From positions 1 to 64,000 of the forward strand of contig CAZNLJ010000011.1 in NCBI GenBank assembly GCA_964573725.1: a stretch of 64,000 bases of DNA, written 5' to 3'. The position numbers and the translations under genes are program-made. Below are positions 45,801 to 53,954 of this stretch, one piece after another. The stretch comes from UBA6168 sp964573725. GTDB taxonomy: Bacteria; Bacteroidota; Bacteroidia; Chitinophagales; Saprospiraceae. Position 1 is the first letter of the stretch; every line of letters begins with the position of its first letter. The notes beneath the pieces were generated by a model. That model was not told the DNA's origin, ran no database searches, and saw nothing but the letters and a program-made list of their open reading frames with translations.

Positions 45801-46238
45801 GACTTCCTGCGTCCCGACCAACTGGACAAAGCCGGCAAATGGACCATCAACCATACGCGGACCAGCCTCTTCCTGGGCGGCGCGGAAGGTTTCTCGGAAC
45901 AAGCCTTGCCGGAAGCTGTCCAGTACGCACCCGTATATGCCTTTCAGCTGCTGGATTACAACCTGGACGGGCATACGGACCTGTTGGTCGCCGGCAACAA
46001 CAGCCGGTTCAAATTGCGGATCGGCAAGGCCGACGCCAACCTGGGCATGCTGCTGGCCGGCGACGGGACGGGCCGGTTCCGCTACGTGGGGCAGCCCGAG
46101 TCCGGCTTGTCGATCCGGGGGGATGTACGCAGTCTCGCCCTGTTGGGAGACCTCCTGCTGGTCGGCCTCAGCGGGGAGGCTGTCCAGGCCTACCGATGGA
46201 CTGCCCGGCCGGAAAAGCCGCTGCCAAGCCCGCAATAA
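42849..46238 (+). CDS. Large FG-GAP/VCBS repeat and ASPIC/UnbV lipoprotein
   Basis: 1129 residues with a lipoprotein signal (C24 in LLTASAC). At least 14 Asp-rich FG-GAP/VCBS repeats of the DxNxDGxxDL type run through the protein, e.g. VADVNGDGRPDIYL, LDYDRDGDLDLFLLN and LADLNNDGRTDIFTLD. Around residues 550-615 is an ASPIC/UnbV domain: GIGARIQVFTPQG, FGLGGVQRVDSLRITWPRG. A second set of repeats follows, with FLGGRVIPGRYPEPP. This implies an integrin-like calcium-binding beta-propeller pair at the cell surface. Such proteins commonly follow SusCD pairs in Bacteroidota; the role is unknown. It is 17 nt from the haloperoxidase gene. Confidence 0.9.
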   Translation: MKNSPGIFGTRCWGIFLLLTASACAPDRSGPADQTDGPAVFRLLSPEESGVTFQNTLEEGLNTNILMYEYFFNGGGVAVADFNGDTLPDLYFTSNMGANKLYIQERRTPSGGLRFRDLTGPSGAGGRPGPWKTGVNVADVNGDGRPDIYLCYSGALPDEKRKNQLFIHQGNDADGVPRFEDQAAAYGLDSPAFSTQSYFLDYDRDGDLDLFLLNHHPKNLPILNEQKTAELFAEDAPLYGLRLFRQDQGRFTDVTVAAGINGSALSYGLGLGIGDLNQDGWPDCYVSNDYAVPDYLYINQGDGTFRNLLSRMVGHTSQFSMGNDLADLNNDGRTDIFTLDMLPEDNRRQKLLMAPDNYGKFDLHVRSGFYYQYMRNMLHLNNGNGTFSETGQWAGVSNTDWSWSVLAADYDNDGWKDLYITNGYFRDFTNLDFINYMDDFVRQKGRLVREDVLEVIRHMPSSNVVNYLFQGRPDRPYIDRTKDWGLALPSNSNGAAYADLDLDGDLDLVVNNIQRPAFLFENLTANRKDAHFLRIRLQGETPNTQGIGARIQVFTPQGTQVLEQFPARGYQSAVSDVLHFGLGGVQRVDSLRITWPRGTEELLRDIPADQEILLRESQAQAVVTREVSPPPAVFRAVPPPLNWRHLIPGYRDFDRQALLLSEFSPQGPCMATTDLDGDGRQDLFIGGGAGQAGVVYFQQADGAFRPSPQPDLEADRAAQDADAAFLDADGDGLPDLLVASGGYHQFDAEDTLLQDRLYLNDGKGRFRRSRAALPAMPTSTGCIATADIDGDGAVDLFLGGRVIPGRYPEPPASYLLLNDGKGRFLDRTQTLAPDLARIGMVCDAEWADLDQDRKPELVLAGDCLPLTVFRIEDGKLRPDTDRWFPAPVAGMWNTLRITDLNQDGWPDLLAGNIGTNVQFKPSPAEPATLYYGDFDENGSVDPLFCYPIQGKSYPFVTRDELLRQLAPFRSRFTDYKSYADATLEDFLRPDQLDKAGKWTINHTRTSLFLGGAEGFSEQALPEAVQYAPVYAFQLLDYNLDGHTDLLVAGNNSRFKLRIGKADANLGMLLAGDGTGRFRYVGQPESGLSIRGDVRSLALLGDLLLVGLSGEAVQAYRWTARPEKPLPSPQ

Positions 46239-46255
46239 TGTAAAATACCGTCACC

Positions 46256-47650
46256 ATGACCCGCAAGTTCTCCCTGTATTGCCTGCCTGTCCTGTTGGGC
46301 TTGTCGTCCTGCCGGCCGGAACCGCCCGCAGCATCGGTCGCACCGGCCGAACTTGCGGCCGCCTGGGCGGACATGACCTTGTACCTGACCCAGCATACCC
46401 CCGCCAACTCCCCGACCTATGCGTCGCGCTGCCTGGGCTACATCGGACTGACCATGTACGAATCGGCCGTATCGGCAGACGGCAGTTGGCGGTCCGTCGC
46501 CGGTCAGTTGAACGGATTGGACAGCCTGCCGACCCCGGTCCCGGGCATCACCTACGACTGGCGGCTTTCCCTGAACGCCGGCCAGGCCGCCATCCTGCGG
46601 GCCATGTATCCGCAGACATCCTTGGAAAACCAAGCCAGGATCGACTCCCTGGAGCAGGCCCTCGCCGACCGCCTGTCCGCCGACAGCCCGGTCGGATCCG
46701 ACCGGGAGGCTTCCGTCCGGTTCGGAAAAACCGTCGCCGGACGTATCTTCGAATGGTCCGTCACCGATGGGGGCCACCGGGCTTACCTCCGTAATTTCGA
46801 CAAGGAATGGGTCCATCCCGACCGACCGGGCGCCTGGCAACCACCCCTGTTCGCCCAGTCCTTCAGCCACCATCCCCTGCATCCGCATTGGGGAGACAAC
46901 CGCCCCTTCCTTCCCGGCCACGCCGATATGGAGCCGCCGGTCATGATTCCCTATGACACCCTGCCCGGAAGCCCTTATTATGAACAGTTCCATGCCGTCT
47001 ACCGCCAGGAACAGGTCCTGACCCAGGAAGAGAAGGAAATCGCCATCTGGTGGGGAGACGATCCCGACGTCAGCTTCACACCACCCGGCCATTCCTATCA
47101 CATCGCCCGCCTGGCTGTCCGCGCGCGGCAGCCGGACCTGGTGACGGCCGCCGCCACCTTCGCCCGGGTCGGCATGGCGGTGGCCGATGCCTTCATCAAC
47201 TGTTGGCGCTGGAAATACCAATTCTTCACGGAGCGCCCCAATACCTTCGTCACCCGCCACATCGACCCGGCCTGGGAATCGTTCTGGCCCGACCCGCCCT
47301 TCCCGGCCTTCCCCTCCGGCCATGCCATCCAGGCGGCCGCCGCGGCGGCCGTGCTGAGCGACCTGTACGGACCGGAATTCGTCTTTACCGATTCCATCCA
47401 CCTGGGGCGGGAACGGGATGAGGTCCGACAGGTGGATTTCCGCGAACGCTCCTTCACCAATTTTGCGGATGTTGCCCGGGAAACCGCCGATTCCCGCTTT
47501 TACGGCGGCATACACATCCCGCACGACAACGCGGTCGGTCTGGAAAAAGGGACGCTGATCGGCCTCCATGTGAACCAATTGGCCTGGCGCAGCCCCGGTT
47601 TCCGGCAACCGGGCGGACAACCGGCCGTGCCACCGACCTCGGACCATTGA
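46256..47650 (+). CDS. Vanadium-dependent haloperoxidase/PAP2-family lipoprotein
   Basis: 464 residues with a lipobox LSSC (C19). The vanadate/phosphate-binding signature of PAP2 and haloperoxidases is complete: K320-x6-R327-P, PSGH at 353-356, and S413-R414-x5-H420-x3-D424. The fold, length and PPFPAFPSGHA segment match the vanadium-dependent haloperoxidase group of Bacteroidota. Members oxidise halides with peroxide, but several bacterial relatives are phosphatases, and the sequence alone does not decide. It is predicted to be surface-exposed or periplasmic and sits between two ASPIC/UnbV genes in one orientation. Confidence 0.9.
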   Translation: MTRKFSLYCLPVLLGLSSCRPEPPAASVAPAELAAAWADMTLYLTQHTPANSPTYASRCLGYIGLTMYESAVSADGSWRSVAGQLNGLDSLPTPVPGITYDWRLSLNAGQAAILRAMYPQTSLENQARIDSLEQALADRLSADSPVGSDREASVRFGKTVAGRIFEWSVTDGGHRAYLRNFDKEWVHPDRPGAWQPPLFAQSFSHHPLHPHWGDNRPFLPGHADMEPPVMIPYDTLPGSPYYEQFHAVYRQEQVLTQEEKEIAIWWGDDPDVSFTPPGHSYHIARLAVRARQPDLVTAAATFARVGMAVADAFINCWRWKYQFFTERPNTFVTRHIDPAWESFWPDPPFPAFPSGHAIQAAAAAAVLSDLYGPEFVFTDSIHLGRERDEVRQVDFRERSFTNFADVARETADSRFYGGIHIPHDNAVGLEKGTLIGLHVNQLAWRSPGFRQPGGQPAVPPTSDH

Positions 47651-47682
47651 CAACCATCGCCGGACCCTAGCAAACGCATCGT

Positions 47683-49458
47683 ATGAGCCTCCACCCTTTG
47701 TCCCTGAAGCATGTCCCGAGAGCCCGGCCCCGGGCCACCCTGTCCCCGGCCCGGCGCCGACCGATGCTTACCTGCCTGCTGGCCTGGTTGGGTACCGCTT
47801 CCGCCCTGAACGCCCAGCTCCAATTCACCGACATCACCGATACCGCCGGTATCCGGCACCAATTCCTGGTCTATGAAGGAATGTTCGGTGGCGGTGCCTG
47901 TGTGTTCGACCTTAATCGGGACGGATTCGAAGACCTTTACCTCACCAGCGGAAAACAGGACGACCAGCTGTACCTCAACCTCGGCGACGGAACCTTCCGC
48001 AATATCTTCGAAGGGTCCGGCCTGGAGGCAACCCGCCGATACATCACCCAGGGCGTCGCCGGCGCGGATGTCAACCGGGACGGTTGGACCGACCTGTTCA
48101 TCACCACCATCACGGCCCGCGACAGCCAGCTGACCATTCCCCGCGCCCGCAACCTCCTGTTCCTCAACAACGGCGACCAAACCTTCCGCGATGCGACCGC
48201 CGAGTTCGGCCTCGACGGGTTCTATTGCTTCAGCACCGGCGCCAGCTTCGGGGATTTCAACGCGGACGGCTGGCCCGATCTCTACGTCGGCAACTATTTC
48301 CTGGAGTACGACGGCCCCCTGACCGAAATCAACGATGCCACCATCGTCAATGCCAGCAAGACGGCCCGGGGCTACCTCCTGCTCAACCGGGATGGCAAAC
48401 GCTTCGAGGATGTCTATTCCGATTACGGACTCGACCACCGTGGCTTCGGATTCGGCGGCGTCTTCACGGATTTCGACAACGACGGCGACCAAGACCTCAT
48501 CGTCAACCACGACTTCGGTTACAAGGCGAAACCCAACTATTTACTCAGGAATGAGTTCCCCCGCCGGCAATTCCGATATGTGGAGACGGACCAGGGAATG
48601 GACCTCCGCATCAATGCCATGGGCGCTGCCGTCGGTGACTACGACAACAACGGGTGGATGGATTATTTCGTCACCAATATCAAATTCAACCGCTTCATGG
48701 TCAACGGCGGACCGACGGCCCCCTTCACCGACCGGGCCCGGGAGCTGCGCACGGATATCTTCACCATCAGCTGGGGGGCCAACTTCGCCGACTTCGACCA
48801 GGACGGCGACCTCGACCTCTTTGTCGCCAACGGCGACCTCAACCCCAACTGCCAACCCATGGGCGACTTCCTGTTCGAAAACCTCGGAGACCACTTCCTG
48901 GACAAAGGAAGGGCCGCCGGCGTCAATGACTTCGGTATCGGCCGCGGCTCCGTCGTCCTCGATATCGAAAACGACGGCGACCTGGATATCCTGGTCGTCA
49001 ACCAGGCAGCGGTCAAAGACTACCCTACCCCAACGGTCACCCACCTGTACCGGAATGACACCCCCGGAGGCAATTGGTTGAAAATCAGCCTGCAAGGCCA
49101 ATCCGCCGAATCCCACGGCATCGGCTCCCGCGTCCGGATCGTCAGCGGGGACCGCTCCCAGATCCGGGAAATCGACGGTGGCGGTTCAAGCCACCTCTCC
49201 CAAAATTCCCGAATCGCCCATTTCGGCCTGGGATCGGCTGAGGTGGTCGACACCGTGGAGGTCACCTGGCGAAAGGGACATCGACAATTGCTGACCGCCG
49301 TCACCGCCAACCAACATTTGGTCGTCCGGGAATCCGAACCTCCCGGCGACCGGCTACCCGGCTGGTCCCGGGCCGTCTTCCTGACCCTCCTCGTCGGAGC
49401 GGGCATCCTGCTGCGCTACCGGCGATACCGGGGTATGACAAGCCGATCGGCTCCCTGA
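47683..49458 (+). CDS. CRTAC1-type FG-GAP/ASPIC protein with C-terminal TM helix
   Basis: 591 residues; an internal Met28 (47764) directly before the signal peptide MLTCLLAWLGTASALNAQ may be the true start. Seven or so FG-GAP repeats follow (FDLNRDGFEDLYLTS, FGDFNADGWPDLYVGN, FTDFDNDGDQDLIVN, FADFDQDGDLDLFVAN). An ASPIC/UnbV domain comes next (GIGSRVRIVSG, HFGLGSAEVVDTVEVTWRKG), and then a TM helix, AVFLTLLVGAGILL, near the C-terminus with a basic tail. The architecture is that of CRTAC1-family proteins. The TM anchor distinguishes it from the lipoprotein homologue at 42849. It is 32 nt after the haloperoxidase gene. Confidence 0.9.
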   Translation: MSLHPLSLKHVPRARPRATLSPARRRPMLTCLLAWLGTASALNAQLQFTDITDTAGIRHQFLVYEGMFGGGACVFDLNRDGFEDLYLTSGKQDDQLYLNLGDGTFRNIFEGSGLEATRRYITQGVAGADVNRDGWTDLFITTITARDSQLTIPRARNLLFLNNGDQTFRDATAEFGLDGFYCFSTGASFGDFNADGWPDLYVGNYFLEYDGPLTEINDATIVNASKTARGYLLLNRDGKRFEDVYSDYGLDHRGFGFGGVFTDFDNDGDQDLIVNHDFGYKAKPNYLLRNEFPRRQFRYVETDQGMDLRINAMGAAVGDYDNNGWMDYFVTNIKFNRFMVNGGPTAPFTDRARELRTDIFTISWGANFADFDQDGDLDLFVANGDLNPNCQPMGDFLFENLGDHFLDKGRAAGVNDFGIGRGSVVLDIENDGDLDILVVNQAAVKDYPTPTVTHLYRNDTPGGNWLKISLQGQSAESHGIGSRVRIVSGDRSQIREIDGGGSSHLSQNSRIAHFGLGSAEVVDTVEVTWRKGHRQLLTAVTANQHLVVRESEPPGDRLPGWSRAVFLTLLVGAGILLRYRRYRGMTSRSAP

Positions 49459-49463
49459 GGGAC

Positions 49464-49709
49464 TCAGACCGCCTCCTTTTTCGCCGATTCCCCGACCGGG
49501 CGTTCCGGAAGTTTCCGCACCCGGGCGCTACCCCGGCGGATCCCGCCCAGGCGAATGCCGAGGATGGCACTGACGGCCAGGACGTTCGCCAGGATGGCTG
49601 CCAACCACCAAGCGCCGAGGAATCCGGCCACCCAAGCGGATGCCATCATCGCATAATACCGGCCCATTACCCGTTGGAAGGGCGCTTCGAACAATTTCCA
49701 CTTTTTCAT
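49464..49709 (-). CDS. Small two-TM membrane protein, unknown
   Basis: 81 residues from MKKWKLFEAPFQRVMGRYY; the longer frame from 49757 starts in sequence that does not look coding. Two hydrophobic segments, about 22-38 (WVAGFLGAWWLAAIL) and 39-52 (ANVLAVSAILGIRL), are followed by a basic, charged tail. No family recognised. It ends 5 nt from the convergent CRTAC1-type gene. Composition and start context support a real gene. Confidence 0.55.
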   Translation of the reverse strand: MKKWKLFEAPFQRVMGRYYAMMASAWVAGFLGAWWLAAILANVLAVSAILGIRLGGIRRGSARVRKLPERPVGESAKKEAV

Positions 49710-49855
49710 ATCAACGGTTGTTGGGCTTTTCCCCGCCGGCGTATCCCACCGGGACAAGCCGCCTGGAAAAAGCGATGTTCAACCGCCAATCTACACCCCG
49801 GCCGTTCGATCCGCAATGACTCCCGTCAGGCCGCAGGGAAAGGAATGTCCGACCC

Positions 49856-50761
49856 TCAATGCAAGGGGCGGCGCTTGATCATCCCCCCTTTGGTGTCCTT
49901 GATGGGGTATTGGATGACAAAAGCCTGGCTGTCGATCTTCTCCACCTCGAAAAGCAGCTTGGTCACCTCCAGGCGGGTGATGACACAAAACAAGACTTTC
50001 TTGTCCTGCACGACCCAGCCGTTCTTCCCGAAACCGCCTTCCGACTTGAATACGGTGATGGCCCGGCCCAGGTCGTTGACGATGCGTTGCTGTATCTCAT
50101 CCGATTTTTCACCGGAAACGATCATGACCCCGATGTATTCCTCGATCCCGTTGATCAGGAAGTCGACGGTCTTGGAGGCGGCGATGTAAGTCAGCATGGA
50201 GTACATGGCGGTCTCCAGGCTGACGACCAAGGCGGCGACGGAAAACAGGATGATATTGAAAATGGCGATAAAATCCCCGACCGTCAGGCTGGAGCGCCGG
50301 CTGACGGTAATGGCGAGCACCTCCGTACCGTCGATGACCGCCCCGCCCCGGATGGAAAAACCGATGCCGGCACCCAGGAAGAATCCGCCGAAAACGGCAA
50401 TCAACAATTTGTCGACCGTCAGCACCGGAAGGGCTATCAAGTGGACAGCCACCGCCAGACAGACGATCGCCACCGCACTCTTGAGGGCGAACATCAGGGA
50501 GACCTGCCGGATACCCATCAGCAGGAACGGGATGTTGACCAGTACGATCAGCACCGAGAGGTTGAGCTGGGTCAGCATTTCGCCCAAGAGGGACACCCCC
50601 ATGGCCCCCCCGTCGAGGAAACCGTTCGGCAGCAGGAATCCCTTCAGGCCGATGGCCGCCATGCTCACACCGGCGGCGATGAAGAGGAAGTCCTTGACGT
50701 TCCGAAGTATGGTGATGCGCCGGACCCGATAGCGGTTGCCGAGCTTGTTCGTCTTTATCAT
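49856..50761 (-). CDS. YitT family membrane protein (DUF161 + DUF2179)
   Basis: 301 residues from MIKTNKLGNRYRVRR; an ATG three codons upstream is also possible. Six or so TM helices lie between about 25 and 200, with GFLLPNGFLDGGAMGVSLLG, NIPFLLMG and FSIRGGAVIDGTEVLAI, the diagnostic YitT/DUF161 blocks. The cytosolic C-terminal domain (MYSMLTYIAASKTVDFLINGIEEY, RAITVFKSEGGFGKN) is DUF2179. Transport function is presumed but the substrate is not established. It is divergent from the Cys-rich lipoprotein. Confidence 0.9.
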   Translation of the reverse strand: MIKTNKLGNRYRVRRITILRNVKDFLFIAAGVSMAAIGLKGFLLPNGFLDGGAMGVSLLGEMLTQLNLSVLIVLVNIPFLLMGIRQVSLMFALKSAVAIVCLAVAVHLIALPVLTVDKLLIAVFGGFFLGAGIGFSIRGGAVIDGTEVLAITVSRRSSLTVGDFIAIFNIILFSVAALVVSLETAMYSMLTYIAASKTVDFLINGIEEYIGVMIVSGEKSDEIQQRIVNDLGRAITVFKSEGGFGKNGWVVQDKKVLFCVITRLEVTKLLFEVEKIDSQAFVIQYPIKDTKGGMIKRRPLH

Positions 50762-50859
50762 GGCTGTCATTCCGTCCGTTTTTTTGGCCGATGGCCGACT
50801 CGGCAAGTGCCGGGCGAACACCCGCCGACAACATATCCGGGCTTTCTGCCGGCATCGGC

Positions 50860-50890
50860 TTGGAACTTTGCCCGATTGTGGTTATTTTTA
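50860..50890 (+). promoter_or_regulatory. Candidate promoter of the Cys-rich lipoprotein gene
   Basis: TTG (50860-50862), a 20-nt spacer and TATTTTTA (50883-50890), a 7/8 match to TAnnTTTG. AAAGGAG follows at 50890-50896, about 27 nt before the ATG. Confidence 0.4.
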
Positions 50891-50922
50891 AAGGAGTTTA
50901 GAAAACCAAACCCTGAAAAACC

Positions 50923-51435
50923 ATGTTACGAGCCTTTCCTATCTTGCCGACCCGGCAGGCTTTGCCGCTATTGGTCGTTCCGTTTTTCCTCTTATCCTGC
51001 CAACCCGACCCCTTGGAGACCCGCACCCTGGCGGGACAGGCGGTCGGCGCCACCGAAACCCTGTTACCGGTCAAATGCCGTTGCGAACGCCTGCTGATCG
51101 GGTATTATGAGATGGAGGACTGCCAACTGTACTTGCCGGGCATACCGCCATTCGACTGCGACGGCCACTTCCTGGAAGTGGATGTCGATTACCCGGCCGC
51201 CGCCGTGACCTTCCGGGCCACCGACCGCATGTTTTGTCAGGTTCCCACCCGGCTGTTCGCCTGCTCCGGGCCCTGCCACACGGCGCTTGCGGGCTATGCT
51301 TGCGAGGCGGTCATCCTGCAGGCGGTACTGCACCCCGACCAACAGACGCTGACCCTGTATTGCGATCCGGAATTCCTGGCCTGTGCCCACGAGGCGGACG
51401 AAGGCTTTTGGTTTGTCCTGCCGTATGGCGACTGA
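50923..51435 (+). CDS. Cysteine-rich lipoprotein, unknown
   Basis: 170 residues with a lipobox FFLLSC (C26). The mature part has ten further cysteines (52, 54, 67, 79, 105, 114, 118, 127, 147, 154). The even number is compatible with five disulfides in an extracytoplasmic, beta-rich domain. No family recognised. The neighbouring convergent gene encodes a lipoprotein MsrB-MsrA fusion that repairs oxidised methionine in the same compartment; a functional link is only suggestive. Stops 37 nt from that gene. Confidence 0.65.
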   Translation: MLRAFPILPTRQALPLLVVPFFLLSCQPDPLETRTLAGQAVGATETLLPVKCRCERLLIGYYEMEDCQLYLPGIPPFDCDGHFLEVDVDYPAAAVTFRATDRMFCQVPTRLFACSGPCHTALAGYACEAVILQAVLHPDQQTLTLYCDPEFLACAHEADEGFWFVLPYGD

Positions 51436-51472
51436 GCCGGCGTCAGGCATGGCGCCGGTCGGAAATGCCGTG

Positions 51473-52594
51473 TCAGGGCCGGTAGGTCGCTTTCAGCCGG
51501 TCGGCGAAGACTTTCTCCACCTTTTCGACCTTGGGCCGGGTAATACGCTGCACGTAAGGATTCTCCGGATGTTGGGGGTAATAATCCTGGTGGTAGGCTT
51601 CCGCCACCCAGAATTCCGTCAAGGGTGAAAGCAGGGTGACGACCGGATTGGCCAGCTGTCCGGATGCGTCCAGGGCCGCGATGGCGGACCTGGCTTGCTC
51701 CGCCTGCCCTTCATGGTGGTAAAAGATGGCCGACCGGTACTGCGGACCTATATCCGGCCCCTGCCGATCGAGCTGGGTCGGGTCATGTGCGACGAAGAAC
51801 ACATCCAGCAAGGTGCCGAAATCGATGACCGTGGAGTCGTAATAGATCCGGATGGCTTCCGCATGCCCGGTCCGGCCGTTTCCGACATCCTCATAGCTGG
51901 GATAGGATTCCGACCCGCCGCAATAGCCGCTGATGACGTCCACCACCCCCTCGATCCTTTCGAAGGCGGCTTCGGTGCACCAGAAACAGCCGCCTGCCAG
52001 GGTAGCGGCCGCATAGGCGCCGTAATCCTTACCGCGCAGGTAGGTCCCGATCGGTACGACCCCACCTTCGTCGGCCGGGCCGCCGGCTTCCACAGCGGGC
52101 GGAGCGGGTATGAAACGCAGGCTGACGGAGTTGGCGCAGTGCCGGGTCTGGCGAGGGGTGAATCCCTCCCCCCGGAACACATGTCCGAGGTGGCCGTCAC
52201 AATTGGCGCAGACGATTTCCACCCGGGAACCGTCGGCATCGGGAACCTCGCGGACGCCGTGCTCGATGGTATCGTCGAAACTGGGCCACCCCGTTCCGGA
52301 GTCGAACTTGTCCGCCGACCGGAACAAGGGATTGTTACATTGGCGGCAGAGGTAGGTTCCCGCCGCCTTGAGGTCGAAATATTCACCCGTGAAGGCGCGC
52401 TCCGTCCCTTTTTGCAGGATGACGTAGGCCGCTTCCCCGGAAAGCGGCCTGTAAGCGGAGGGGTCTTTGATGACGGCCGGCAATTTGTCCGATACCGGTG
52501 CATCTGCCGTCTTTTTTTGTCCGCAGGCGGCGGACAGGAGCAGGAGCAGTCCGGCACCGATCCGTAGGGTGATTCTTGTCTTCCGCATTTGCAT
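51473..52594 (-). CDS. Bifunctional methionine sulfoxide reductase MsrB-MsrA lipoprotein
   Basis: 373 residues (or from the second Met, 52588), with a lipobox SAAC (C24). The N-terminal MsrB has zinc pairs C83-x2-C86 and C129-x2-C132, GTGWPSF and the catalytic C153 in RHCANSVSLRF. The C-terminal MsrA begins ATLAGGCFWCTEAAFE with the catalytic C203. It reduces R- and S-methionine sulfoxides in exported proteins. The B-A order is the reverse of the A-B fusions found in many other bacteria. The lipid anchor puts it on a membrane facing the periplasm. Confidence 0.92.
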   Translation of the reverse strand: MQMRKTRITLRIGAGLLLLLSAACGQKKTADAPVSDKLPAVIKDPSAYRPLSGEAAYVILQKGTERAFTGEYFDLKAAGTYLCRQCNNPLFRSADKFDSGTGWPSFDDTIEHGVREVPDADGSRVEIVCANCDGHLGHVFRGEGFTPRQTRHCANSVSLRFIPAPPAVEAGGPADEGGVVPIGTYLRGKDYGAYAAATLAGGCFWCTEAAFERIEGVVDVISGYCGGSESYPSYEDVGNGRTGHAEAIRIYYDSTVIDFGTLLDVFFVAHDPTQLDRQGPDIGPQYRSAIFYHHEGQAEQARSAIAALDASGQLANPVVTLLSPLTEFWVAEAYHQDYYPQHPENPYVQRITRPKVEKVEKVFADRLKATYRP

Positions 52595-52683
52595 GTTGGG
52601 TTGGTTGTGTGAATTGGATGGTTTGTCATACCGGGCGGCACCCGGCGGGTAAGGCACGGATGGGCAGGCCGCACCGCCGCCGG

Positions 52684-53532
52684 TCAGCGGGACCGTCCCT
52701 GCCATGCCAGACCGATGGAATGGGAGAGTGCCGCTTGTATGTTGCGGGCGCTGACCGCGGCGCCGATCCGGTAAACGATGCCCGTGCCGTTGCGCAGGCG
52801 CCAGGTGAATTCCGCTTGCGGGGACACATAGGCCGTGTTGTTGGTGAACAACAACCGGTCGACCGGTAAGGACCCGTTGCGGAACGATTGGACCACCACC
52901 AGCCTGGACACCAGGAACAACCGGTCGGACAACGCTTTATATCCGCCTTCCAGCTGCAGGCGCCACTCGTCGGAGAATCCGCGGGTCCGGCGGTTGATAC
53001 CAGACCCCCACGCGAACCAGGCCCGGCGGAGCCCCCACCCGGCCGCGGCGCCCAGGTATTGGTTGAATTCCCCGTCCCCGGTCAGCAAGCCCGCCACATC
53101 CGAGGATTCCCCCGTCGGGAGGCCGGCCATCGCCACCAGGCTGAACAAGACCGGCCGGCCGGGATTCAGGCAATACCGCAGGCCGAGGTCCATGTCCCCT
53201 ACCCCGCTGTTCACCGGCCGGCCCGCCAGGGCCGGCATTCCGGGGACCGATGTCAACCGGGCATCCCCGGACTGAAGCACCAATACGGGCAGGTAGCCGA
53301 CGAAGGTGAGCCGTTGCGTACCACCCAATTCGACATAGATGCTGTGGGTGGTGCTGTTCAACCGGCTGATGTCCCGCAGGTTGCCGGCACCATCGAAATA
53401 ACGGTCCGCCCGCAGGAAGGTTTGGTCCCATTTCAGAAAAAATCCGCCCTTGGGGCGGGGCCAGCCCATGCCCGCCAGCGGCCGGACCAGACAAAGGCCC
53501 AACAGCGCGCACAAGGTTATGCGTACCAGCAT
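52684..53532 (-). CDS. Putative outer-membrane beta-barrel protein
   Basis: 282 residues from MLVRITLCALLGLCLVRPLAG, a clear signal peptide. An upstream in-frame ATG at 53610 is preceded by TACCCTTG, close to a -7 element, and could be the start of a near-leaderless message. The mature protein alternates hydrophobic and polar residues, with YVELGGTQRLTFVGYLPVLV, GDMDLGLRY and a C-terminal aromatic strand, as in transporter or porin-like barrels. Specific family not recognised. It is 90 nt upstream of the MsrB-MsrA gene on the same strand and may share its transcript. Confidence 0.65.
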   Translation of the reverse strand: MLVRITLCALLGLCLVRPLAGMGWPRPKGGFFLKWDQTFLRADRYFDGAGNLRDISRLNSTTHSIYVELGGTQRLTFVGYLPVLVLQSGDARLTSVPGMPALAGRPVNSGVGDMDLGLRYCLNPGRPVLFSLVAMAGLPTGESSDVAGLLTGDGEFNQYLGAAAGWGLRRAWFAWGSGINRRTRGFSDEWRLQLEGGYKALSDRLFLVSRLVVVQSFRNGSLPVDRLLFTNNTAYVSPQAEFTWRLRNGTGIVYRIGAAVSARNIQAALSHSIGLAWQGRSR

Positions 53533-53954
53533 CCGGCCGGGCCGGGTGCCCGGGATCCGGAGCGCAGGTATCCGGAAATCGTTACCGTCGCAACAGGCAG
53601 GCTTTTTCATCCTCGACAAGGGTAAGATAGCTGAAAAATGTCTGGTTCCGCCTGCCCGACCGATTGCTCCGACAGGATAGGGTGGGTGCGGCACGGTCCT
53701 CCGGCGGAACCGGCAGGATACACCCTTTGGACAAAGGTAGGAAAGGAATGCCTGGCGGAACAGCGCCGATCCATGCCGTGATTCGATTTTAGCTGAATTA
53801 TCGGTATATTTATGGGAGTCGGCCCTCCGGGCGCCGTGCCGGGAAGCGGGTTACAGCTTGTCGGCCGCCAGCGTCCGGCAGCCGGTGCGGCAAAGCACCC
53901 TTCGGAATCAGGTCGGGCGGGACCCCGCCGATCCGTACACATGACCTTGTCGAT
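53533..53954. other. Divergent region between two barrel genes
   Basis: Contains TATATTTA (53805-53812), a 7/8 match to TAnnTTTG, about 145 nt ahead of the plus-strand barrel gene. TACCCTTG lies on the minus strand at about 53624-53617. No separate gene is seen. Confidence 0.35.
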
